Shown one piece after another: positions 16,170-23,505 of a DNA stretch of 41,505 bases. Both the position numbers and the translations under genes were made by a program. The notes under the pieces were generated by a model. It worked only from the letters and a program-made list of their open reading frames with translations. It was not told the DNA's origin and made no database searches. Origin of the DNA: Bacteroidales bacterium (lineage in GTDB: Bacteria; Bacteroidota; Bacteroidia; Bacteroidales; P3); NCBI GenBank assembly GCA_016296345.1, contig JAEDJL010000017.1, forward strand, positions 1 through 41,505, given 5' to 3'. Each line of letters starts with the position of its first letter. Positions within the stretch are counted from its first letter, which is position 1.

Positions 16170-17411
16170 CTATTTGGTTTTATCTGATATTGTTTCTTTG
16201 ATTTTCTGCCCTTCGGAGAAGACTGTGGTCGAAAGAACCTTGCCATTGCGGTTGTAGTTCTTCCAAGTGCCGTGCCTCAATCCCTCTTTGTATTCCCCTT
16301 CGGAGGCTTTCTTGTTTGCAGAATAGTATTCTGTCCATTTGCCATGAGGACGTCCGTTTTTGAAACCTTGTTGTCTTTGCTTGGCTCCGCTTGCCGAATA
16401 GAAAATCCACTCTCCGTCTTTTTTGCCTTGGGAATACGTTCCCTTTTCGACCAACACTCCGCCAAGGTATTTCTCCCATCTACCGTTCATTATGCCGTTT
16501 GTGTAGTCGCACTTTTGAAATAGGTCGCCGTCTTCGTCATATAAAATCTCGCAACCGTGCTTCAAGCCGTCCTTGTAGGCGGTTTGGGTCTTTCGAGTGC
16601 CGTCCGAATAAAATACTTCCCACGTTCCGCTCATCAGTCCTGCCGAAAAGCTTCCGCGTTCCATTGTTTTGCCGTCCTCAAACCAGCTTTGCCAAACGCC
16701 TTCTTCCTTTCCTGCAACATAGCTTCCCTTGTGGTGAATTTTTCCGTTCTCATAATAGGTTGTCCAAAGCCCTGTCCGGTTGCCGTTGTCGTACTCTCCT
16801 TCTCTCCATTTCTCACCTGTTTCATAGAAATAGACCCAATGTCCGGTTTCTTTGTCGTCTTTGTAGTTTCCTTTGCTGCCTTGCTTTCCGTTACTCCTAT
16901 AATAATACGTCCAAAGTCCGTCTCGCTTGCCTGCCTTCAACTCTCCCTCCATGTCTTTGAGACCATTTTCATACCACCAGCAGGCTTGTCCGTCCAATTC
17001 GTCGTCTTTGTAAAAGGCTTCGGTCTTTTTCTGTCCGTTTGCGTAATATTCTTCAAACCTTCCCTGCTTTTTGCCGTCGATAATGGTGTAAGAGTATTGT
17101 AGTCTGCCGTTTGGGAAGAATGCCTTTGCTTCTCCGCTTCCCGAAAAGACCTCTGTTTTCTGCACTGTGCCGTTAGGATAGAAGTATGTCCACAGTCCGA
17201 CTTTGTTTCCCTTGTTATCGTAACTTCCCACGGTCTGTTTGTTGCCGTTTTCGTGAAACCACGTCCACTCTCCGGTGCGAACGTTGTCTTGATTGAGCGT
17301 CCCTGCGGTTGCTTTCGAGCCATTGCTCCAATATTCTGTGAAATCCTTTGTCTGTGCCTGCATGGCAGCGAAGCACAACAGCAATGCTGTAAATAAAACC
17401 GAGCTTTTCAT
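16170..17411 (-). CDS. Secreted MORN-repeat (YwqK-like) protein
   Basis: The 413-residue protein has a signal peptide (residues 1 to about 19, cleavage near MQA/Q) and then roughly 15 tandem MORN_2-type repeats of 22-25 residues. The pattern is G.W..YY.NG....G.Y..G...G. Such proteins are often named after the YwqK antitoxin, but this one is exported and has no toxin partner. A role in binding envelope components is possible but not shown. It lies 10 bp after the DUF4270 gene and 2 bp before the UbiA-like gene. Confidence 0.8.
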   Translation of the reverse strand: MKSSVLFTALLLCFAAMQAQTKDFTEYWSNGSKATAGTLNQDNVRTGEWTWFHENGNKQTVGSYDNKGNKVGLWTYFYPNGTVQKTEVFSGSGEAKAFFPNGRLQYSYTIIDGKKQGRFEEYYANGQKKTEAFYKDDELDGQACWWYENGLKDMEGELKAGKRDGLWTYYYRSNGKQGSKGNYKDDKETGHWVYFYETGEKWREGEYDNGNRTGLWTTYYENGKIHHKGSYVAGKEEGVWQSWFEDGKTMERGSFSAGLMSGTWEVFYSDGTRKTQTAYKDGLKHGCEILYDEDGDLFQKCDYTNGIMNGRWEKYLGGVLVEKGTYSQGKKDGEWIFYSASGAKQRQQGFKNGRPHGKWTEYYSANKKASEGEYKEGLRHGTWKNYNRNGKVLSTTVFSEGQKIKETISDKTK

Positions 17412-17421
17412 TGTACGAAAC

Positions 17422-18741
17422 TTATCTTTTCTTCTTTGAATAGGTTACTTTAATTCTTGCAGGCTTGATTGTGTTGTTCGGACCGTTGAGAATAACTCTC
17501 GCAGCCGAAGAACGCCTTGCGTCGGGTATCAAATAAATATTCGGGTCGCTTATATTGCCGTTCAGATAGTTCTCCAAGTGCATCGTAATTCTCATTTTGT
17601 AGGAGTTGGTACGGCTGTCGTAATATCCGTCATAGAAGTCTCCCGAGGCTGTTTGTGCATCGTGAATTAACACAAGGGCGGTATCTTGGTTTATAACTGC
17701 CTTGCGGTAACACAAAATGCGTGAGGTAAAACTTGGATTGTTGATTTGGCTCAAATCAGAAACAGGAAATTCCAAAACGGCAGAGTTAATCGACACATCG
17801 TTCTCATCTCTGCCCTGATTGACTCTTGAAAGCCAATCTTCCTTAAAGTCATTTATGTTGATTTTTGCCAAAGATATTCCCATGTTTCCAAGATAGATGA
17901 GGTTATTTCCGTCAATGGTGTCGCCTGTTGCCAAAGGGGAAATGTCCGAAGAGGCAAAATCATAATCGTAGTGCATAAATCGTCTGCCCTTGGTCGGGAT
18001 TTTGATGAGGTATTTCTGGTGAGTGCCGCCCTGAGTGTAATAGACAGTAATGCAGGAAGCCGTCGCCTCCATGTCGATGTAAGCCATAAGTCCGCGAGCG
18101 TCGAGTTTGTTAAGCTCAAATTTCAATCCCTTGAACTGACTTACGAAATCGTCGTTGCTGCCTCCGAAGTTTTTAATCTTCTCAAAGAACTCTCCCTCTA
18201 TTTTTACTCTGAGGTGCGGGTCCAAAGTGTCGCTTCCTTCCACCACATCGGAGTTGTAATCAATCTGCACATTGTTTGAATATATAGGTTGCGAGAAACA
18301 CTCGACATTGTCGAAACTATATTGTTTTGTGCTGTCAATTTCTTCACTCAACTCGTAAATATTCAGTCTCATCTGCCTGCCGCTCAACATTGTGTCTTCC
18401 GAATAGCCGCCTGCATACGCCAAAGTGAGTATCACAGAGTCGATATTGTCGTAAGTATTGAAGGCAGCCGAAGGAGTGGAAAGGGTGATTTGAGTATAAA
18501 CAGACGACTTTACCGCACCAAACTTGCTGTCGCTATATTCTCCCAAGGTGTTGTAACGATAGTTGAGCGTTGCAAGAGAGTCTTCTCTGTAAAAGATGGC
18601 ACTCATACTTATCCTGTCGTATGAACCGACGTCGAATTTGTCTTTCTCATCGACCAAATCCATGCCGAGAGTTTCGTCCTCATCAACACAAGAGGCGAAC
18701 ACAAACGGCAGGAACATCAATATGCACAAAATTCTTTTCAT
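17422..18741 (-). CDS. DUF4270 family lipoprotein
   Basis: The start is placed at the ATG at 18741 because it begins a proper lipoprotein signal (MKRILCILMFLPFVFASC, Cys at 18). An upstream in-frame start at 18771 would overlap the previous gene and spoil the signal. The mature protein is about 420 residues, beta-rich and acidic near its start (VDEDETLGMDLVDEKD), with IDSVILTLAY and later LNGPNNTIKPARIKVTYS as in DUF4270 proteins. The function is unknown. Its position directly after the glycogen-synthase-like gene is a recurring arrangement in Bacteroidota. Confidence 0.8.
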   Translation of the reverse strand: MKRILCILMFLPFVFASCVDEDETLGMDLVDEKDKFDVGSYDRISMSAIFYREDSLATLNYRYNTLGEYSDSKFGAVKSSVYTQITLSTPSAAFNTYDNIDSVILTLAYAGGYSEDTMLSGRQMRLNIYELSEEIDSTKQYSFDNVECFSQPIYSNNVQIDYNSDVVEGSDTLDPHLRVKIEGEFFEKIKNFGGSNDDFVSQFKGLKFELNKLDARGLMAYIDMEATASCITVYYTQGGTHQKYLIKIPTKGRRFMHYDYDFASSDISPLATGDTIDGNNLIYLGNMGISLAKININDFKEDWLSRVNQGRDENDVSINSAVLEFPVSDLSQINNPSFTSRILCYRKAVINQDTALVLIHDAQTASGDFYDGYYDSRTNSYKMRITMHLENYLNGNISDPNIYLIPDARRSSAARVILNGPNNTIKPARIKVTYSKKKR

Positions 18742-18757
18742 TGTATTTTGGTGTTTG

Positions 18758-19579
18758 TCAATCTTCGTCAATCACGGCAATCTTGTCGTACAATTCGCTC
18801 AGGCGGTCAGCCATTTCGGGCAGCGGAGCATAATCTATAATCGGCTTTTTGTTTGACTTGGCAAAGTCGATTAGTTCCTGATTTACGCCCTCTTCGGCAA
18901 CGACCACGGCGTCCGAATAGGATATTGCAGCCTTCATAAGGTTCAAATAGGTCGGTTCTTTGTACAGCTTCCAGTCTTTGAGCGTTCCGCCGTCGGCTTT
19001 CAGTTTTTTGGAAAGGTTTTCGCACAAACTGCCCTCAAAGTCTTCGTTAAACAAAGAGAGGACAACCTTGCTGTTTGAGAAGAAAGGATTGTTTTTGTAC
19101 TCGGTTCGCTTCACATAGAAGGGCAGAAGGGCGGCAAACCAGCCCGAACAATGAATGATATTGGGCTTCCAGCTTAGTTTCTTGATGGTTTCCAATACTC
19201 CTCTGATGAAAAATATAGCCCTTTCGTCATTGTCTGCAAACAAAGCACCGTCTTTGTCTGTTACGTTGGCTTTTCTTTGAAAGAAATCGTCGTTGTCAAT
19301 GAAGTATATCTGCATTCTTGCAGCCTGAATGCTCGCTACTTTGATTATCAGTTGGTGGTCTGTGTCGTCAATAATGAGGTTCATGCCCGACAATCTGATG
19401 ACTTCATGCAGTTGGTTCTTCCTTTCGTTGATGTCTCCGAACTTCGGCATGAAGTTTCTGACCTCTTTGCCTCTTTCTTGTATGTGTTGAGGCAGGTATC
19501 TGCCTATTTCGGCTCTTGCACCTTCTCCCAAATAGGGAGTGATTTCCTGATTGACGAACAAAATTTTTGCCTTTGTCAT
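18758..19579 (-). CDS. Glycogen/starch synthase N-terminal-like protein (GT5 half)
   Basis: The 273-residue protein matches only the N-terminal Rossmann half of glycogen synthase: KILFVNQEITPYLGEGARA (replacing the usual KxGGL), RNFMPKFGDINERKNQLHEV, IHCSGWFAALLPFYVK and YSDAVVVAEEG. Full GlgA is about 480 residues. The C-terminal nucleotide-binding half is absent, and the next gene starts shortly after. Bacteroidota often carry such a half protein before DUF4270, so this is probably not a recent truncation. Catalysis on its own is doubtful; a regulatory or sugar-sensing role is possible. It is the first gene of a seven-gene run to 12907. Confidence 0.75.
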   Translation of the reverse strand: MTKAKILFVNQEITPYLGEGARAEIGRYLPQHIQERGKEVRNFMPKFGDINERKNQLHEVIRLSGMNLIIDDTDHQLIIKVASIQAARMQIYFIDNDDFFQRKANVTDKDGALFADNDERAIFFIRGVLETIKKLSWKPNIIHCSGWFAALLPFYVKRTEYKNNPFFSNSKVVLSLFNEDFEGSLCENLSKKLKADGGTLKDWKLYKEPTYLNLMKAAISYSDAVVVAEEGVNQELIDFAKSNKKPIIDYAPLPEMADRLSELYDKIAVIDED

Positions 19580-19602
19580 ACTAAAAACGTGTTATAAGAC
19601 TG

Positions 19603-19610
19603 CAAAGGTA
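19603..19610 (-). promoter_or_regulatory. Bacteroidota -7 box for the seven-gene operon
   Basis: On the minus strand TACCTTTG (19610-19603) matches TAnnTTTG, 24 bp before the GT5 start codon. There is no well-placed TTG. Repeat array E begins about 35 bp further upstream. Confidence 0.6.
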
Positions 19611-19644
19611 CGAAAAAAATGGCAAACTGCCTTGTTCTCACAAA

Positions 19645-19723
19645 CAAAACGGCGTTTTATTCGACCAAAACGCCGTTTTGCAAAAATAAAACGCCGTTCT
19701 GTTTTACTGAAACGGCGTTTTGG
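19645..19723. repeat. 21-bp phased palindrome array E (4 units)
   Basis: Cores start at 19649 (ACGGCGT), 19670 (ACGCCGT), 19691 (ACGCCGT) and 19712 (ACGGCGT), with exact 21-bp spacing and order + - - +. It lies between the small membrane protein gene and the operon promoter. Confidence 0.9.
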
Positions 19724-19771
19724 TTTGATTGTTTTCTCTTTACTGAAAATCAATCGTTTGAGTTGCTGTTT

Positions 19772-19975
19772 TTAGTTGGCTTGTTCAGTCGATTGAGCGT
19801 TACATTCGTAACATTCATATCCGAAACAGCCTTTTTCTTTGATACATTGACCTTTGTTGTTGCAGTCAATGATTGCATTGCTCAGCTTGTGTCTCTGAAC
19901 GGCTGCAAATACTATGTATGCCAACAGCACAACTACGCATCCCAATGCGATGTAGTACTTAGTTTTGTAACTCAT
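19772..19975 (-). CDS. Small Cys-rich single-pass membrane protein
   Basis: The 67-residue protein starts at the ATG at 19975. It has one membrane segment (about residues 7-25) and a C-terminal tail with the Cys pattern C-x5-C-x5-C-x4-C-x2-C. The pattern suggests a small disulfide-bonded or metal-binding domain, probably outside the cytoplasm. I do not recognise the family. It lies 91 bp after the GT2 gene on the same strand. The regular Cys spacing and membrane segment argue that it is real, but there is no other support. Confidence 0.5.
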   Translation of the reverse strand: MSYKTKYYIALGCVVVLLAYIVFAAVQRHKLSNAIIDCNNKGQCIKEKGCFGYECYECNAQSTEQAN

Positions 19976-20066
19976 TTCTATATTTTTTTGGTTAATACTA
20001 TCAGAATAACCCGAAACCAATCGTAATTATTGTGTCGATTTCAAAAATCATATAGTCGATTTGGAT

Positions 20067-20999
20067 TTACGCTTGCTCTTCCATGTTGTTTTCTTCCAAG
20101 ATGTAGAGCGGACGATTGCGGACGTCGTTGTTTATTCGGGCGATATACTCGCCAATGATGCCGATTGTGATAAGCTGAACGCCTCCTATGAACAACACGC
20201 TGAGGATTAGCGATGTCCAACCGGTGATTGTGCTGTTGAAACAGAAGTGTGCAACAAGTGCATAGACGAGTGCAAGCAGCGAAACGATTGCCGCAACAAT
20301 GCCCAAGCCCGATGCAATCTTCAAGGGCTTGTCCGAAAAGGCTGTAATGCCGTCCAAGGCAAAACGGAGCATCTTTTTGAGAGGGTAGTTCGTCTTGCCA
20401 TAAATTCGGGCGTCCCTGTGGTAGTTCACAAAGGTCTGTTTGTAGCCAATCCACGAGATTTGACCGCGAATATACTTCGATTTTTCGGGCATATTTCGCA
20501 AATGCTTCACAATCACTTGGTCAATCAGTCTGAAATCTCCCACATCGACCGGAATGTCTATGCTGGTCATCGATGCCAAAAGGCGGTAGAATATTTTTGC
20601 GGTGGCTTTTTTGAACCATGTTTCGCCCTCTCGCGAGGTTCTTCGGGCATATACCACCTTGTAACCTTCCTTATATTTTTCGTACATCTGCTCTATGAGT
20701 TCCGGAGGGTCTTGTAGGTCGCCGTCAATTATCACGACAGCTTTGCCCGAGCAGTAGTCCAAGCCTGCACTGACCGCTATCTGGTGTCCGAAGTTGCGAG
20801 AAAAACTCAGATACTTCACATGAGGGTCTTTTGCTGCCAATTCCTTGATGCGAAGCAGGGTTTGGTCTTTGCTGCAATCGTTAATGTATATAATTTCATA
20901 GTCGGGGCTTATTTTGGAAAGGGTCTTAGTCATTCTTTCGTACATAAGTCCGACGTTTTCTTGCTCGTTATAGCTTGGTATTATCGCTGATATTTCCAT
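20067..20999 (-). CDS. Family 2 glycosyltransferase with two C-terminal membrane segments (GtrB/ArnC-like)
   Basis: The 310-residue protein has a GT-A fold start (ISAIIPSYNEQENV), FSRNFGHQIAVSAGLDY and the DxD region IIDGDLQDPPE (D92, D94). FRLID and RGQISWIGYKQ follow, then two membrane helices (about 228-252 and 263-287). This is the layout of polyprenyl-phosphate glycosyltransferases such as GtrB, ArnC and DPM synthase, which load a sugar from a nucleotide donor onto undecaprenyl phosphate at the cytoplasmic face. Its start overlaps the end of the GT39 gene by 32 bp. This suggests a two-step pathway in which GT39 uses the lipid-linked sugar. Confidence 0.9.
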   Translation of the reverse strand: MEISAIIPSYNEQENVGLMYERMTKTLSKISPDYEIIYINDCSKDQTLLRIKELAAKDPHVKYLSFSRNFGHQIAVSAGLDYCSGKAVVIIDGDLQDPPELIEQMYEKYKEGYKVVYARRTSREGETWFKKATAKIFYRLLASMTSIDIPVDVGDFRLIDQVIVKHLRNMPEKSKYIRGQISWIGYKQTFVNYHRDARIYGKTNYPLKKMLRFALDGITAFSDKPLKIASGLGIVAAIVSLLALVYALVAHFCFNSTITGWTSLILSVLFIGGVQLITIGIIGEYIARINNDVRNRPLYILEENNMEEQA

Positions 21000-22548
21000 T
21001 GTTTTGTTGTTTTTTCGATTTCAAAAGAAAAATATGGCTCGATATATGGCTGTCTGTTTCTTGTATTTCGTAGTGTTGGTCAAGCTTTTCCAAAGTTTCG
21101 GGTCGGTTTGCTTGCACACAGTCGCCCGATTGTAGTTGCTCAAAAATTTTTCTGTTGGCATATATTCCTTTCTCTTTCAGATAGTAATAGTAGAAGAAGT
21201 CAAGCTGTGCTCTTTCTTCGTTCAGGTAGCATATTTCGGTATATCGGTGTTGTAGCTTGTTGTTTGCGGCTGCTTTCATGAGGGTTACTCTCGAATAGTA
21301 GGCTTTGTTCTCTTCGGCTTCTTCCGAAAGAATATTGTGTTTTATTATTTCGCTGCAAGGGGAGTAGAAAACAGCTATAACAGCAAGGCTTACAACGATT
21401 TGCAAAACGGCGTTTGAGCAAAATGAAACGGCGTTTCGTTTTGGTAAAACGGCGTTTTGTCCGACTGAAAGGGCGTTTTGTTTTGCACGGAGCAAAAAAA
21501 ACTTTTTTAAGAGCGTTCTGTGGATAAAATCGAAGCTCAAACCTATAATCACACAGAGCGAAGGGATAGTGGGAAGTGAGTACCATTGCAGCTTGGTTCG
21601 GGATATGGTTATGGTGATAAAGTAGGTGAGTGCAAGGCTTGTGCAGAAGAGGTTGGCTTTTCGGGTTTGTGGTTCTTTGGTAAGGAGGTTTAAGACAAAC
21701 GAAGCAGGGACAAGCCAAAAGAAATAGGAGAACTGCACGTCTTTGAGGAAGCGATAGTAATACAAACCGTCGCCCGAATGTTGTTCCAAGGTCGAGAAAA
21801 ATCTTCCTCCGACCTCGTTGTTCCATACAGAGAGCAGATAGCCATGGGAGGCACACTCTCTTGCAAAGTAAAATCCGCCGACCAAAAACACAAAAAATCC
21901 TCCTCCGATGTAGGTTGTGCGGTTTTTGGCAAGCGAAAGCAAGTCTTTGTCAAACAAAGCAAAAATAAAAATGCCTGCAAGGGGGATTGCAGCCTGTATT
22001 CCCTTGGTCAAAACTCCCAAAGCAAGGCAGAGAAAAAAGTAAAGCAGGTATTTGTTTTGTTTAAGTTGGGTATAAAGATAGAAAAATCCGCAGTAGAGAA
22101 TGCAGAACATTATCATCAGTGCATCGTAGTCGGCACTTCGTCCGCAGTGATAGAAGAAAAGACCTTTGGAACATAGGAAAATAAGTGCCGAATAGAAGCC
22201 TGCAAGCGGTCGTGAGAGCTTTGAAGTGAAATAGAAGAGCGAAAGAGCCGAAAAAAACATCGCAAGAGCCGAGGGCAATCGCACTGCGGTTTCGGAAAGT
22301 CCGAAAAATCTTATGCTCAAAGCCTGCAACCACAAGAGCAAAGGCGGCTTGGTGTTCCACAAGTCGGGCTTGTAGTCAAAGGTAGAGACAAGATAGTTTC
22401 CGCTGTCGTACATTTCGTATGCCGAAGCTGCAAGACGGCTTTCGTCCCACTCCCTTAAAGGCAAACTTCCCAACCGTGGAAAGATTGTAAACGTCGCCAC
22501 GGTTGAGAGGATTGCCACAAGAAGAATGTTCTTCTTGCAATTATTCAT
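20968..22548 (-). CDS. ArnT/PMT-like glycosyltransferase (GT39), carrying an internal repeat array
   Basis: The 526-residue membrane protein has about 11-12 helices. In the first periplasmic loop is LREWDESRLA (D35, E36), the catalytic acidic pair of ArnT/PMT enzymes, followed by KPPLLLWLQA. These enzymes transfer a sugar from polyprenyl phosphate to lipid A, protein or glycan at the outer face of the inner membrane. Residues of about 354-384, between two membrane segments, are a heptad repeat encoded by array F (QNAL, QNAV, RNAV, SNAV). The frame is intact through it. The gene overlaps the T9SS gene before it by 8 bp and the GT2 gene after it by 32 bp. Confidence 0.85.
   Translation of the reverse strand: MNNCKKNILLVAILSTVATFTIFPRLGSLPLREWDESRLAASAYEMYDSGNYLVSTFDYKPDLWNTKPPLLLWLQALSIRFFGLSETAVRLPSALAMFFSALSLFYFTSKLSRPLAGFYSALIFLCSKGLFFYHCGRSADYDALMIMFCILYCGFFYLYTQLKQNKYLLYFFLCLALGVLTKGIQAAIPLAGIFIFALFDKDLLSLAKNRTTYIGGGFFVFLVGGFYFARECASHGYLLSVWNNEVGGRFFSTLEQHSGDGLYYYRFLKDVQFSYFFWLVPASFVLNLLTKEPQTRKANLFCTSLALTYFITITISRTKLQWYSLPTIPSLCVIIGLSFDFIHRTLLKKFFLLRAKQNALSVGQNAVLPKRNAVSFCSNAVLQIVVSLAVIAVFYSPCSEIIKHNILSEEAEENKAYYSRVTLMKAAANNKLQHRYTEICYLNEERAQLDFFYYYYLKEKGIYANRKIFEQLQSGDCVQANRPETLEKLDQHYEIQETDSHISSHIFLLKSKKQQNNGNISDNTKL
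21403..21481. repeat. 21-bp phased palindrome array F (4 units, inside the GT39 coding sequence)
   Basis: Cores start at 21407, 21428, 21449 and 21470 (the last mutated to AGGGCGT), with exact 21-bp spacing. Unlike other arrays all units have the same orientation. On the coding strand each core reads AAC GCC GTT or CTT (Asn-Ala-Val/Leu), so the array adds in-frame heptads without stops. Confidence 0.9.
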
Positions 22549-23485
22549 TCACTATGAGTTTTTGTATGATTGTTTGCTCGTTTGGAAGGAGTATTTTCAC
22601 AAAATAAACTCCGCAAGGGGTTTGCGACAAGTCTATTGTGGCAGTTGTGCCGTTTGCAACGAACTTTTGCATTTCTCTTCCTTGAATGTCGGTGAGTGTA
22701 ACGAGGCTTCCTGCTTCCAAGTTTTGAAGCGTTGTGGAGCAAGCAGCAGGATTTGGATACAAAGTGATGTTTGAAACGTTTGCAACGCTGTTTAGACCTG
22801 CTTCATCGAGGGTTGTGAAACTTGCAACGGCAATTTCTCCCCATTCTCCGTTGATATTTTGTCCCTGAGCGAGGGCATAGAACTCCGAACCGCTCTCCAA
22901 ATCTTCCCAAACCCAGTCATCTACATCGTAAAGGGTGTAAGGAGAAAGTTTTAGTATTGACATACAAGAATCTGCTCCCACTTCGTTGAACAAATCTGCC
23001 GTTACCAAACCATTGTAATAAAGAGCTGTCTGGTCGTTAGGGGTGGTTATCATTCTGACAGAGTTTGTTGTTATCTCGCTAAGCTCGATTGTAACAATGC
23101 TTGTGCCTTCGCCTCCGAGAGAAGCCGTTGTTGCTGTTGTTACCGTTGCTTCTGCTGTGTCGGTTGCAGACATTGCCACAACGAATATTTCATATTCTGT
23201 TGCAGGAGCCATATCTGTCCAAGTGTATGAGGTATCTGATTGAAAATCTATACCCCATGCTGTAACCAACTGCTCCATTGTCATTCCGAAACCGCTTGCC
23301 CATTGACCCATTTCGCCGGTTGGTGCGGCACAAATGGCATAATGTGTGCAGGATTCGTTCATTGTGAATTGTGCAGTGATAGTAAAGGCGGTTGTTCCGT
23401 CGATTGATACTTCTACTGCGGGCGATTGGGCTTTCAAACCGAAGAAGCCTATCAACGCCAAGGCTAAAAAGATTGTTTTTTTCAT
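22541..23485 (-). CDS. Secreted protein with T9SS type A sorting domain
   Basis: The 314-residue protein has a signal peptide (MKKTIFLALALIGFFGLKAQ, cleavage near residue 19). Two beta-sandwich-like regions follow with Thr-rich strands, AP.TEYEIFVVA and SGSEFYALAQGQN, resembling fibronectin type III modules. The C-terminal ~75 residues are a T9SS signal: TLYPNPAACSTTL, LTDIQGREM, CGVYFVKIL and QKLIVNE at the end. It is predicted to be exported and then passed to the cell surface. It starts 20 bp after glmM and overlaps the GT39 gene by 8 bp. The function of the body is unknown. Confidence 0.85.
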   Translation of the reverse strand: MKKTIFLALALIGFFGLKAQSPAVEVSIDGTTAFTITAQFTMNESCTHYAICAAPTGEMGQWASGFGMTMEQLVTAWGIDFQSDTSYTWTDMAPATEYEIFVVAMSATDTAEATVTTATTASLGGEGTSIVTIELSEITTNSVRMITTPNDQTALYYNGLVTADLFNEVGADSCMSILKLSPYTLYDVDDWVWEDLESGSEFYALAQGQNINGEWGEIAVASFTTLDEAGLNSVANVSNITLYPNPAACSTTLQNLEAGSLVTLTDIQGREMQKFVANGTTATIDLSQTPCGVYFVKILLPNEQTIIQKLIVNE

Positions 23486-23505
23486 GTTTGATTGTTTTTT
23501 GTTGT

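Noticed and set aside
16391..16960. Open frames antisense to the MORN-repeat gene
   Set aside because: They reflect the repetitive composition of the MORN gene, and the signal peptide and repeats support the minus-strand gene.
16170..17411. Toxin-antitoxin antitoxin (YwqK label)
   Set aside because: The protein carries a signal peptide and no toxin gene is adjacent, so only the repeat type is shared.
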